Below are positions 16,480 to 26,068 of a DNA stretch of 64,000 nt, in pieces. Source of the DNA: CBDFLD01 sp965249005 (lineage in GTDB: Bacteria > Acidobacteriota > UBA6911); NCBI GenBank assembly GCA_965249005.1, contig CBDFLD010000009.1, positions 84,797-148,796 on the forward strand, read 5' to 3'. A program made the translations under genes and the position numbers. Every line of letters begins with the position of its first letter. Positions within the stretch are counted from its first letter, which is position 1. The notes beneath the pieces were generated by a model, which saw only the letters and a program-made list of their open reading frames with translations, ran no database searches and was not told the DNA's origin.

Positions 16480-16860
16480 AAGAAGATCCCTCCGCCCAAA
16501 ATCGTGGTGGCGACTGAGCCCACTGAGCTGATCTTCACTCAGGGTGAACCGAAGTGGGCGCCAATCGGTGATCTCGACCTCCTTTACCTGGAAAACACCG
16601 ACTCCGATGTCTTCCTCGACATCTCAACCCAGAGTTACTATGTCCTCGCCTCGGGCCGCTGGTTTGCCGGAAAGGCCATTGCGGAAACGTCCATCTGGGA
16701 GAATGTGCCGAATGACGAACTTCCGGAAGCCTTTTCCGACATACCCCCGGACTGGTGAACGGAAGCGTTCTCTCCCACGTGGCTGGAACGGTGCAAGCGA
16801 AGGAGGAAGCTCTGCAGAACACGATTCCGCAGACGGCCGCCGCGCCCCGTTTCTCCTGGG
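16480..16860 (+). pseudogene. C-terminal part of the same secreted protein family, inverted and frameshifted
   Basis: Reads KIVVATEPTELIFTQGEP, then LDLLYLENTDSDVFLDIS and YYVLASGRWFAGKAI, to IPPDW at 16758. After a frame change it continues NGSVLSHVAGTVQAKEEAL then IPQTAAAPR (about 16757-16852). These blocks follow the N-terminal part (15834-16475, other strand) in intact family members. Head-to-head placement with that part marks an inversion breakpoint near 16476-16482. Confidence 0.55.
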
Positions 16861-17678
16861 CGGATCCGCCGAGGGCAAAGCGAAGGCGCAGGCGGTCTAT
16901 ATTGCTGGCTGTGATGATCGAGACGCAGTTGCGGGTGTTACTCGGGTTCAGGCCAAAGCCGCTAGAGAGGATCGCCGCGTTCGGGTCGAGCGCGGTGGTG
17001 CACGCGCCCTCCAGATGCCGAGTCCTCCGCCTTCGGAGGGCTCCAGGTCTTGTACCGCTCGAGATCGGGAGCATAAATGCGCATGATTAGATCGATGCCG
17101 TAGTCGCCCCGATTGATAGGGAGCCAGTTCTCGGGGGGAACGCCGTCCGGCTTTTCGGCGGCCACATGGATCTCAATACCGCCCTGGGCGTTCAACTTCA
17201 TGCCGGCGTTCTCGCCAACGCTGTACTTCTTGAAATCGTTGGGGATGAAAAAGCCATTCTCGGTGTCATAGAGCGTCACAGACCAGAACGCGTTCGCCGG
17301 CGGCAGCGAATCTGCATCCATGCGGATCACATAGTCGTGCATCGCGTTCATTGGCTCTGCATCAACCGTGGTGATTGGTGGGTAGAGAGCCTGGTGTGCC
17401 GGCTGGCCGATCGGACCAATGATCGACAAGTCCACGAGCAGTTCTTGATCCATCTCACCCTTGGGGAGAAATATCCGTGTCAATCGCTCGCTAAAGCCCG
17501 GGTCGCTCAACCGCGCAAGCGACTGCCGCGCGACATCTTGCGCAACCGCTCGAAATTGCTGACCGTCAATCTGCGCGACAGCGCCCGCATCGAATACCTT
17601 GCCCGGCTCGACCCCCAAGGGCTTGTACGCCGCCAGCAGCGCCTGATCGTTATCGTCCTTCGGATCGAAGGTGGTGTG

Positions 17679-18269
17679 AGTGAATTACCCTCGCCTGAAG
17701 GCGAGGGCTTCGGTCGTCGGCTGAAGCCGACTAAAGGCCTCGCCTCATAGAATGGCCTATTCCGTTATCTTAAAGTCCCGGTCCTCCTGGGGCTCGACAC
17801 CTTGTTGCTCAATGTACTGCTTGATCACTTCGTCCGTCACATTTCCTGTCGTACACACAAAGTACCCTCGTGCCCACAGGTGCCGGCCCCAGAACTCCCT
17901 TTGCACCGACCTATATTCCCTCATTAGATGGTGACTGCTCTTCCCCTTCACGGCCTGCATGATTCGGCTCGGCGACACCTGCGGCGGCATGCTCAACATC
18001 AAGTGCACATGATCTGGACTCACATTCCCTTTCACAATCACCACATCCTCAGATGCACAGATCTCTCGGATCAGCTCTCTTGTCCTTCTGGCTATGTCCC
18101 CCTTCAGGACCGGCTTGCGGTACTTCGTGATAAACACAAAGTGATATTGCAGCTCATAGACTGTGTGCGATCCTTTCCGGTATCTCGGCATGCATCATTG
18201 TACCGCAAGCCTCCTAAAGGCTTCGCCTGAAGGCGAGGGATTTCACCCATCCCCGAGTGGGACATTAAA
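17679..18269 (-). mobile_element. IS200/IS605-type insertion sequence, copy 1
   Basis: 591 bp, apparently identical to 23514-24104. On the minus strand it follows TTTAA, and no target bases are duplicated, as expected for single-strand IS200/IS605 transposition. The right end carries a CCTCGCCTGAAGGCGAGGG hairpin (near 17690) and a CGGCTGAAGCCG hairpin; another GCCTTCAGGCGA hairpin is at the left end (near 18230). Only tnpA is present, no tnpB. Confidence 0.88.
17757..18191 (-). CDS. tnpA: IS200/IS605 TnpA (Y1 HUH transposase), copy 1
   Basis: 144-aa single-strand DNA transposase acting on the subterminal hairpins of its own element. The HUH motif is H61-V-H63 in SPDHVHLMLSM, and the catalytic tyrosine is Y126 in EVIKQYIEQQ. 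Full length and identical to copy 2 at 23592-24026, so both are probably recent insertions and potentially active. Starts at ATG 18191 (MPRYRKGSHT). Confidence 0.92.
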   Translation of the reverse strand: MPRYRKGSHTVYELQYHFVFITKYRKPVLKGDIARRTRELIREICASEDVVIVKGNVSPDHVHLMLSMPPQVSPSRIMQAVKGKSSHHLMREYRSVQREFWGRHLWARGYFVCTTGNVTDEVIKQYIEQQGVEPQEDRDFKITE

Positions 18270-19027
18270 GACAAACTGCATGACCTCGAGCAGGTTGTCC
18301 TCGAAGACATCGAAATCGGTGCGGCCAAACGGCGGAAACTCGGCCTCGAGCCGCCGGACGTCTAGGTCTCTCTCTACACCCGGCGGTGTTTGCCACGGCA
18401 CAAACTCGATTTCACCGGCATCCTGACCCAGATAGTCCGACAGAGTCAGTAGACGTGCCTCGCGCATGGCCGTGAGGTTGCGGTTGAGGCGTGCCGGCTC
18501 GTTGGCGTGGGGCATCACGCGTACCACCGCCGACACGAAATCGCCGGTCAACTCCATGACACGATCGACGCCGTTCACCGGGTCTCCTTGGTAGCCATGG
18601 GTCCGTTGCGAGTAGAAAAGGATGCGGGACGGCTTGTCAAAGTCTCCCTTAGTCGTCGACATGGGGATATTCACGTAGTGATCGTAGGCTGTGACCATCA
18701 GCGATACGTACTTTGAATCGAACGACGGGAACTCCACGATCATGGGTTCCTGCCTCACATCGATCATGGCGGAGAGATAGAGCGTGTCGTTATTCGGGCG
18801 CGCGATGGCCTGAAACGTATGATCGATCAGAGTCGTGGCCGCGACGATCTTGTTCCACCCGCCGGCGTGGGTCGGGACACTGGTGTCCAACGCAAATTTG
18901 TTGTTCACGTTGTACAGCGCCACATACGGGTAGGAACGACGGACGATGTTCTCGACCTGTTCATCGCTGAGTTCGATTGCCTTTTGTGCCGTGGCTGGCA
19001 TGGTAAAACCGGCCGCCAGGAACAGGA

Positions 19028-19854
19028 CTACAAGCGACACCGCCATACTCTTGACTCTGCTATGTTCTCGTTCCACTGTTTATCCTTTCTGTTCAGTCGT
19101 TGAACCAGGTTAGTCGTTCTTGCCGGTCGGGGCTTAGTGTCCTTTCTGTTCGTCGGGCACGGGGCCTGAGCAGAAGTCCGTCCGCATCCGGCATCGTTTC
19201 GATGCAGGTTGTTGCCCTCGGGGCTGGAGGTCCACTCGTAGCCGATAAAGGCAGTGAACCGGCCGGGCTGGTTGTATTTCTCTGCTGCTTCCGTGATCCG
19301 CTCCCATATCGTTTGCGTGAGGGTATCGTTCCCTTTGAGCGGATCCTCTCGTTTCATCATGCCGTCACCCCAGAGGGCGTATGCCTCGCCATAGTTTCCA
19401 GACTTTACCATGTCGTGAATGGCGCGTCCGAATTCGGTTTTCAGGAGCTCTGGATTCGACTCCTGGATCATAGGCGCGAGGCCCAGATTTTCGGAGTGGT
19501 CAGCCACCACGAGGAAGTCCAGTGGACGGATGAGTTTTGCGCGGACGCCCCGGCTCGAGACGACCTCTTCACCCAGGGTAAACCGATAGGCTTCTTCGGG
19601 TCCGAGAATGCAACCGAGCATACCGGCGTCTGTCGAATAGCGGTGTGTACATGCGTATCACCGCAATAAACGCGCTGCGGATAGCCACGGTCGAGATACG
19701 GGGAATACTCGAGTTTCCCGAGCGTCACATCATCGCTGTCGATGGCAATGTCCTGTGCCAGCGAGACAGAAACCATGGTCGCCACAGCCAGCGAAGTAAT
19801 CAGAAATCTACATGCTTGTTTCGTGCCTAGTAAGAAGAATAGTCTGCGAACCAC
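19028..19854 (-). pseudogene. DUF3604 protein, frameshifted and truncated
   Basis: Front part of a DUF3604 protein, a PHP-like metallo-hydrolase-fold family (usually over 600 aa) often found in marine and host-associated bacteria. A signal region (LFFLLGTKQACRFLITSLAV) precedes YPQRVYCGDTHVHTA, the first metal-binding motif. A one-base frameshift near 19640 leads to STDAGMLGCILGPEEAYRF, then DFLVVADHSENLGL, and FTAFIGYEWTSSPEGNNLHR at about 19199. Homology stops there: the remaining two thirds are deleted and the frame reads on into unrelated sequence to 19028. Same strand as the genes on both sides, so probably once one operon. Confidence 0.75.
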
Positions 19855-19889
19855 GAGATACTCCTTTCAAATGATTGCTACTCACTGAA

Positions 19890-22790
19890 TCAATCCCCGA
19901 GGGCCTCATAGGAGATGATGCGCCACTCGCCCGCTTTCTTCATCCAAAGCAAACTCAAGGTGCCGCTCAGTTCCTGCTCTATCTTGAAGCGGAAGACAAC
20001 GGCATAGTAGACACCGTAGCCCTTGGGGTCAGCCGAAGTAGGTTCATAGGGCTTTAGCTCGGCGATCTGCTGGTCACAGAGATAGTGCTCACCTCGCTCG
20101 GTGGTGAGTTCCACCAGCAGGAAATCGCCTTCATACGGGTGCTGTATCACTCGAGTCTCGGAAGGAAGTCCGGCCCGGACGGTGTCAATAGCCTCCGTCA
20201 GGTTGTCACGGTCGCCCAGTTCCTCGATCGCCACCTCCATCAATTCCCGGAGTTCTTCTCGAGTTCGCTGGGTGTTGAGAGCCTCGTCTTCGTTGTCTTC
20301 ATCGATATTAATGCAGGCCAGGGCATGGTCGGAGAGGAAAGTCATGGCTTGGTCGTACTCTCGCCGCACCAGCCAGTCGGTCAGAAATTCTCGGGCGGCC
20401 TCGTGCAGATCGGCAATGTGAGCTCCTGGAACCCGATTGACCCCTACCGCGGTTTCCAGCTCCGGAGGATCGTGCTGGAGCAAGTCCGCGGAGCCCTTAT
20501 TATGCGCGAATTTCTTCTCCCCAAAGACATTCTGCCACCAAGCGATGAATCCGAGCCAGCGCTTACTGTGGCGTCCGGCATTGTCGCCCGCGCGTACATC
20601 GGAGTTGGACGAAGTGAGGTGGCCGTTAAAGAGTGACTGGGGCATTTTGCTGGAGCGGTAATCGACGTCGATGTCGGCCCGCGTTCCTTCCTCCATCAGG
20701 GAGATCTGTATCGTAGGGGGTTTGCCTTTCTGCCGATAATTCAGCGGATACCCCTTGTGGTAGACCGTGTTGTCATGATCTCGATAAAATTCTTTGGATT
20801 TTTCCAGGATATCCCTTGTCTCGGATCTCACTTCAGAGTAGACCCGAAACTGCTGATCGCCACTGCGCCCGTAATACTGCCCCGCAACGCGGTCAATTTT
20901 CGCTATAAGGCCCAATGCTGTCCCCAGAGACTGCCCGCCTTCGTCGGAGAGTTTGGAGTTATGGAGGGCGTGCGTCACCGCATCGAAAGTGGTTCGCTCC
21001 GAAATGGACCTTGAGTCGAAGTACTCCTCATCATCCAGATCCCGTCCAGTACTGGCATTAAAATCCTGGGTAAAGTCTGCAAAGAGACGCTTCTGCTCCG
21101 GCATCAAGTCCTGGTAACGGGCGACATCCGCGTACTCTTCCCGATGTCGGTCGGCCAAAATTTTGCCGGGCCAGCCTTGATCGATCCCCACCACCTTGAG
21201 TCCATCGCTCTCCCGACGCAAGTACACGGTCACGAACATCTCGGGGTCTTGGCCCCAGATTTGGGACGCGAAGTAGGATCCTTCTTCCGCATTCCGTATC
21301 TCCGAAGGAAGGTCCAAACCAGCAGTGGATTCGATAGTGTTGTGCTGCTCCGCCTCATTGTCGAACTCCGACCACGCGACCGAATACTTACGCGAGCTGC
21401 TGAATCCGTATCGGATTTCCAGATCTTCAAAAGTGAGTCGGTCCTGCTCGATCCGGAAGTCATTGAGAGGCAACACCGTAGCCAAGTAGAAACGGCCGAT
21501 CTTGTCACGGCGTTTGATCAGACAGTTCGTCAGCCATTCGGAAGCGGCAGGGTCCGTGTACTGGGCGGTGCTGACCAGGACACGGATGTCCTCGTCAGTG
21601 AAGGCCATGACCTGTTTAGCGGCCCAGAAGGCATCGTCGGGCAAGCGGTTCAAGAAGGGTGCCAGCTTTTGATTGGGCATCCACTTTCCCGGATAAAAAG
21701 TCTTGGCCTCGAAATTGCCGATGGCCGGCAGCCTGGGATAGTGGGCCCGCATCCAGCCAGGCGTGTAGACTCCCATACCGGCCAGGTTCTTGAGCGACCG
21801 GCTCATCTCCCAAGCCGGCTCGTTGCCCTCGCGGGTGCTTTTCGGGCCGCCCTCACCACTGCCCATTGACCAGCGGAAATCGATCAGATAGTGACGGATA
21901 AACTGGACCCCGTTCTCTTCCAACAATAGATCCATCGTATTGGCTGCGGAACGAAAAAAGTTGTGGTTGAGCCAGGCGCAGAAGACCGCGAGACCTCGAA
22001 GCTCCCGGCGGTGCTCGTGGGCGTAAATGTCATTGGGGTCGTCGCTGCGGGCACCGAACATCTGAAAGGGACCCACAAGTTGGCTCGCGGGTATTCGAGT
22101 GGCCACCGCCCGATATCCTCGCTTGGGATCGCGCGCCACGTCTTTGAGAAACCAGTCGATGTCGGAAGCGCGCAAATCCCTGGCTGCCCCCAGGCTGGTA
22201 ACGTCCTCGCCGCTTGCGGCGACTGCCAGTTGATCGCGCAGGAAGTAGACGATGTAATCCTCCGGCACCCAGTATCCCAAGGCGTGAAAGATTCGCGATC
22301 CCACCATCTCCGCTCCGGTGTTCAACTCCAGGTAATTGGGAGGATCAAACTGCAGCAGGTACAAGTGCTTGTTGGCATCGGCAACCAGCATGCCGGGGCG
22401 CACGCCATATTTCTTTACCGTCAGGACCTGCCAGGGCCCTTGAGTGGAAGGAGGATCAGCGTCTCCAGGACCCCGGATCAGCTCTGCCCTGCTCATGCGT
22501 CGGCGGGCATGTCGGTTCGTGTACCAGGGACCGTCGAGGACCTCTCCCAAGGTGTTGACGCCTACGGCTGGGATTACACCAAATTCCGGGTGAGTCTCAC
22601 CCAGCAGGCCAAAAGTATTTTGAAAATATTCGAGCAATTCACTCAGGGCCCGGGTCTCGGGACCCGGGGTCTCCATCGGCGGGGGTTCCTCCATCAGGGG
22701 GTCATCCGGGTAAAATCTCTGCGCCTGTACGAGCGTGCTCGCCAGGAAGTCAAAGAGCAACACACACAGGAGTTTTCGGGTCAGATTCAT
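19890..22790 (-). CDS. Large secreted protein with kinase-like region, 966 aa
   Basis: Exported protein with a signal peptide (MNLTRKLLCVLLFDFLASTLVQAQ). ATG 22790 has an AAGG site and is preferred over the TTG at 22805. Residues about 118-305 resemble HipA/PI3K-like (atypical kinase) folds: a beta strand QVLTVKKYGV, LYLLQFDPPNYLELNTGAEM, an NH..R..NT(M/L)D segment (CAWLNHNFFRSAANTMDLL) and HYLIDFRWSMGSGEGG, where homologues have HYLIDFGSTLGS. The usual NHxD acidic residue is not present (NHNFF), so catalysis is doubtful. The middle is unrecognised; the last ~170 residues look NTF2/SnoaL-like. It starts 24 bp after the BamA-like gene, suggesting an operon and perhaps a joint envelope role. 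Confidence 0.7.
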   Translation of the reverse strand: MNLTRKLLCVLLFDFLASTLVQAQRFYPDDPLMEEPPPMETPGPETRALSELLEYFQNTFGLLGETHPEFGVIPAVGVNTLGEVLDGPWYTNRHARRRMSRAELIRGPGDADPPSTQGPWQVLTVKKYGVRPGMLVADANKHLYLLQFDPPNYLELNTGAEMVGSRIFHALGYWVPEDYIVYFLRDQLAVAASGEDVTSLGAARDLRASDIDWFLKDVARDPKRGYRAVATRIPASQLVGPFQMFGARSDDPNDIYAHEHRRELRGLAVFCAWLNHNFFRSAANTMDLLLEENGVQFIRHYLIDFRWSMGSGEGGPKSTREGNEPAWEMSRSLKNLAGMGVYTPGWMRAHYPRLPAIGNFEAKTFYPGKWMPNQKLAPFLNRLPDDAFWAAKQVMAFTDEDIRVLVSTAQYTDPAASEWLTNCLIKRRDKIGRFYLATVLPLNDFRIEQDRLTFEDLEIRYGFSSSRKYSVAWSEFDNEAEQHNTIESTAGLDLPSEIRNAEEGSYFASQIWGQDPEMFVTVYLRRESDGLKVVGIDQGWPGKILADRHREEYADVARYQDLMPEQKRLFADFTQDFNASTGRDLDDEEYFDSRSISERTTFDAVTHALHNSKLSDEGGQSLGTALGLIAKIDRVAGQYYGRSGDQQFRVYSEVRSETRDILEKSKEFYRDHDNTVYHKGYPLNYRQKGKPPTIQISLMEEGTRADIDVDYRSSKMPQSLFNGHLTSSNSDVRAGDNAGRHSKRWLGFIAWWQNVFGEKKFAHNKGSADLLQHDPPELETAVGVNRVPGAHIADLHEAAREFLTDWLVRREYDQAMTFLSDHALACINIDEDNEDEALNTQRTREELRELMEVAIEELGDRDNLTEAIDTVRAGLPSETRVIQHPYEGDFLLVELTTERGEHYLCDQQIAELKPYEPTSADPKGYGVYYAVVFRFKIEQELSGTLSLLWMKKAGEWRIISYEALGD

Positions 22791-23513
22791 CGCCTTCACC
22801 TTCAAAAGCGGGTCTCAAAAGACGTTACTGAAAGTCCAAATGAAGCTGTAGCCTTCCCGACTCACCGCCTGATCAATCCTCATCACCACCCTGTCCCGGA
22901 TCTTGAAGCGCAATCCGATTCCGCCGGCAAGTTCCAGGTCGGAAAAATCGACCTCTGCCACTCGAGAGGCCACTTTACCTGCGTCCACGAAGAGGGCAGC
23001 CGTCAGCCCGGAGAAGACATGCCATCGGTGTTCCGCGGTGGCGATAAACAGGTTTTCATCGTGGAAGCGGTGACGCTCAAATCCCCGCAGCAGTTTGGTA
23101 CCCCCCAGTTGAGGCTGCAGGTAGAAGGGGACACTCTGGTCCTCGCTTGCGAAGGCCATCACGCTGGCGACCCGCAACGCGATCACCCGTCGGCGGTTGA
23201 AGTAGGAAAAGTACTGTTCGGCCGACACCTCGAATCGGCGGAAGGTATGCTGTTTCTTGTCGCTATCCGAGTAGTAGGAGAAGTCGACGTAGTAATTCCC
23301 GCCGGAACGCGGGCCGCCCGGATTGTCCCGATAGTCGTACTGAATGAATCCGCCGGTGGTTACGAAGTCGGTCTTCTGTCCGATCGTTTCCAGGTCGAAC
23401 ACTTCATCAGTGGAGGGGACGCCACCCCTCTTCCCGCGTCCGATGTGCACCAGTAAGACCCCACCCGTCAAGCCGATGCTGAAGTTGCGAAACGGTTCGT
23501 AGCCTGCCCGAAT

Positions 23514-24104
23514 AGTGAATTACCCTCGCCTGAAGGCGAGGGCTTCGGTCGTCGGCTGAAGCCGACTAAAGGCCTCGCCTCATAGAATGGCCTATTCCGT
23601 TATCTTAAAGTCCCGGTCCTCCTGGGGCTCGACACCTTGTTGCTCAATGTACTGCTTGATCACTTCGTCCGTCACATTTCCTGTCGTACACACAAAGTAC
23701 CCTCGTGCCCACAGGTGCCGGCCCCAGAACTCCCTTTGCACCGACCTATATTCCCTCATTAGATGGTGACTGCTCTTCCCCTTCACGGCCTGCATGATTC
23801 GGCTCGGCGACACCTGCGGCGGCATGCTCAACATCAAGTGCACATGATCTGGACTCACATTCCCTTTCACAATCACCACATCCTCAGATGCACAGATCTC
23901 TCGGATCAGCTCTCTTGTCCTTCTGGCTATGTCCCCCTTCAGGACCGGCTTGCGGTACTTCGTGATAAACACAAAGTGATATTGCAGCTCATAGACTGTG
24001 TGCGATCCTTTCCGGTATCTCGGCATGCATCATTGTACCGCAAGCCTCCTAAAGGCTTCGCCTGAAGGCGAGGGATTTCACCCATCCCCGAGTGGGACAT
24101 TAAA
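23514..24104 (-). mobile_element. IS200/IS605-type insertion sequence, copy 2
   Basis: Same 591 bp as 17679-18269 with no difference that I can see. It also follows TTTAA on the minus strand and has the same terminal hairpins, with no target duplication. It interrupts the BamA-like gene. Confidence 0.88.
23592..24026 (-). CDS. tnpA: IS200/IS605 TnpA (Y1 HUH transposase), copy 2
   Basis: Identical in sequence to copy 1 (17757-18191): HUH motif H61/H63 and catalytic Y126 intact. Two identical copies 5.8 kb apart in the same orientation could also recombine and delete the 971-codon gene region between them. Confidence 0.92.
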   Translation of the reverse strand: MPRYRKGSHTVYELQYHFVFITKYRKPVLKGDIARRTRELIREICASEDVVIVKGNVSPDHVHLMLSMPPQVSPSRIMQAVKGKSSHHLMREYRSVQREFWGRHLWARGYFVCTTGNVTDEVIKQYIEQQGVEPQEDRDFKITE

Positions 24105-24689
24105 CGAGGTATCCTCGAGACGATAACTGGTGCGGTCCTCCTTCTCGGTGTCGGGTCCCCCTCCGTAGTAGTCCATTGTTGGTGAGTTTTCGTGCTTGGT
24201 GTACAGATCCACGAAGGAGCGCTCTGATCTCAGTTTGGGGAAACTCAACGCGAAGTCAAACATGGAGGCTTTCTGCGGCGTGCCGCGGGCAGTAAAGCGA
24301 AAGTCGAGGAAGTCGTGCAACAGATCGGATCGACGGTACCCTAGACCGAAAGTCGTCCCGTTTCCAGAGCGCATGCCCCCCAGGACGGCCTGCCAGCCAT
24401 TGATTCCCATGCCGGTCGGATTGCCCTCCAGCAGTCCCCGTTCCACGAGTTGATTCAGTCGGGTGACGATGGGCGACTCGCGCTCGGGCCAGAGATGCGC
24501 CCGCTTGTCGCGCCTGGCCTGCTCTATCTCTTCTGTTCTCGACTTCACTTCTTGTGCCCAGAGAACTGCTGATGGCAAGACCAGCAGAATCGCAAAGATG
24601 GACACCAAATGGCGCCCGTTCCTGGTGAGGATTCCCATCTCCCCAATCACCAACCTGTTCTCCTTCTTCGATTCAGGGTTGAGGCATTC

Positions 24690-25001
24690 GTGGCAACCAA
24701 AATCCTCTGGAATGACTACCTCAACCAAATCACTAACGACATCGCTCTCTACGAACGAAACCGCGAACATTCTATTGTTTTTAAAGACGATGACCTGCGT
24801 GTCGAGCTCTGGGACTTCTTTACCAAGCTCCGCACCGCCACCAGCACTTCCCTTGCTCTTAACCAAATCCTCTTTGCCGCAGTTACCAGCGTGAACGCCA
24901 AAACAGCAGAATGGGCAAGGGAACAAATCCAGAAACAGGTGGATCTCTTTAGAGCCTACAAGACAGACGCCCAGCGCCTGCTCGACAGGCTACCCAAGTA
25001 G
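24690..25001 (+). CDS. Hypothetical helical protein, 103 aa
   Basis: Not recognised. GTG start at 24690 with a GAGG site 5 bases upstream. The sequence (ATKILWNDYLNQITNDIA, then KDDDLRVELWDFFTKLRTA and a Lys/Arg-rich end) looks mainly alpha-helical and soluble. A clear Rho-independent terminator lies 60 bp downstream (25062-25106), which supports a real gene. It is divergent from the BamA-like gene, 51 bp apart. The longer frame from 24609 is antisense to that gene's start. Confidence 0.55.
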   Translation: MATKILWNDYLNQITNDIALYERNREHSIVFKDDDLRVELWDFFTKLRTATSTSLALNQILFAAVTSVNAKTAEWAREQIQKQVDLFRAYKTDAQRLLDRLPK

Positions 25002-25061
25002 ATTTCGTCATTCCCACCACCTGACGTTCTATGCGAAATCTACCCCAACAACCCATAAAAC

Positions 25062-25106
25062 AATCCAGAGTGCCGAAGGGTTGCCCGCTCTGGATTTTTC
25101 TTTCTT
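25062..25106 (+). terminator. Rho-independent terminator
   Basis: Stem AATCCAGAG / CTCTGGATT (25062-25070 and 25088-25096) closed by a loop that can extend the pairing, followed by TTTCTTTCTT. Fits the end of the hypothetical gene at 24690-25001. Confidence 0.75.
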
Positions 25107-25297
25107 GGCTACGATTCAGCCAACCAGCTGCCGCAATGTAAACGACGGTTGGGACGCCGAGAATCAGCCCGAGATCTCTCAGCAATCCAAGCCCAGTGCC
25201 TTATTTTTTCAACTTTGGTCATCTGGAAACCTCTGCTTCAAGATTGTGCAGACTACTTGTTCTGCACAATTCAGCCCCTTCCCCCATGCGCTGCAAG
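25107..25297. other. No gene recognised
   Basis: No supported feature between the terminator and the chimeric frame. Confidence 0.35.
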
Positions 25298-26068
25298 TCA
25301 TGGACGCGAGACGGACTCCTGCTCCTGTGAAGTTCTCAATGACGGTAGGCGATTGACGGCCTGCCTATTGGCGCCTGGCACCAGGTGGCCGTAGACGTCG
25401 GCGGTCATCTTGATGCTGGAGTGTCCCAGCTGGTCGCTGACGTACTTCAGCGATTGACCATCCTGAAGCAGTAATGAAGCCACCGTCGCGGCATTGTCCA
25501 CTAGGTTCTCCTGCTCGAGCACTTCCAGCACCGCCATGCCCACCGCACAGGCAACCGGATTGCCGCCAAAGGTATTGAAGTACATCTCACGCCGTCTGAA
25601 ATTATCGATCAGTTCGCCGCGCGCAACAACCCCGGCAATCGGATAGCCCGCCCCCATCGGCTTGCCCAGGGTGACGATGTCCGGTACGACTCCGCTGGAG
25701 GTATAGCCCCACCATTCGCCGGTGCGGCCGAAGCCAGCCTGGACCTCGTCGGCTATATAAAGGCCACCGGCGTCCCGCACATGGCCAACGACTTTTCGCA
25801 TATAGCCCTCGGGCACATTGGGCAAGCCCTCGTTGGCAAAAATCGGGCAGACTATCAAACCGGCGAATTTGATGCCGACCGCTGCAAATGACTCGATGGC
25901 CTGTCGTACAGTATCGGCATATGCCTCACCCAGCAATGCGCCGCTAAGGCCGTTCAGGGGCCGATAGGAGTCGGGCCAGGGCACCATCCGAATCGACTCG
26001 CTGTAGCCTTCGGATGGTTCGAAGATCGAGCCGAGCTGTGCGACCGCGGCGGCACCCGAGCGATGCAT
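25298..26068 (-). pseudogene. Chimera: class III aminotransferase fused to the C-terminus of a tyrosine integrase
   Basis: One open frame of 256 codons joins two unrelated genes. Residues 1 to about 195 are the middle and back of a PLP-dependent class III aminotransferase (AGXT2-like): GGLYIADEVQAGFGRTGEWW and the PLP lysine in TLGKPMGAGYPIAG, then FNTFGGNPVACAVGMAVLE. The front ~150 residues are missing. From about residue 196 it becomes the end of a tyrosine recombinase: QDGQSLKYVSDQLGHSSIKM, then DVYGHLVPGANRQAV with the catalytic Tyr. The join falls at NAATVASLLLQ, where both families have a similar ASLL-like stretch, so it looks like a deletion through microhomology (about 25474-25490). 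Neither activity is expected. Confidence 0.8.

Larger units (their letters stand above)
16962..19076 (-). pseudogene. DUF1254/DUF1214 protein interrupted by IS200-type element
   Basis: Exported protein of a widespread family of unknown function (DUF1254 then DUF1214). The N-terminal part starts at GTG 19076 (AAGG site 7 bases upstream), has a signal peptide (SLVVLFLAAGFTMPATAQ), then the DUF1254 region (IARPNNDTLYLSAMIDV), and reads to VMQFVFN at 18270. The IS200-type copy lies at 17679-18269. The gene resumes in the same frame at 17678 (HTTFDPKDDNDQALLAAY) with DUF1214 (MDADSLPPANAFWSVTLYDT) and ends near DLERYKTWSPPKA. Removing the IS restores one continuous frame. The apparent 218-aa and 277-aa proteins are the two halves; the NVPLGDG tail of the first comes from the IS. 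Confidence 0.8.
22815..24638 (-). pseudogene. BamA/TamA-type outer-membrane protein interrupted by IS200-type element
   Basis: Surface-antigen (PF01103-like) outer-membrane barrel, about 410 aa when restored. It starts at ATG 24638 with a signal peptide (HLVSIFAILLVLPSAVLWAQ). A long frame from 24926 is not used because only this ATG gives the signal. The front half reads to YRLEDTSFN at 24105. The IS200-type copy is at 23514-24104, and the gene resumes in frame at 23513 as IRAGYEPFRNFSIGLTGG. The LRGFERHRFHDEN block is the barrel-plug motif and the protein ends in Phe (FSNVF), as outer-membrane barrels do. No POTRA domains are visible. Removing the IS gives one clean frame. Confidence 0.8.

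Noticed and set aside
21963..23456. 497-aa plus-strand frame
   Set aside because: Shadow of the 966-aa protein and the BamA-like gene on the minus strand, which carry domains and signals.
17679..24104. tnpB or guide RNA in the IS200-type elements
   Set aside because: The 591-bp elements contain only tnpA; no room for tnpB.
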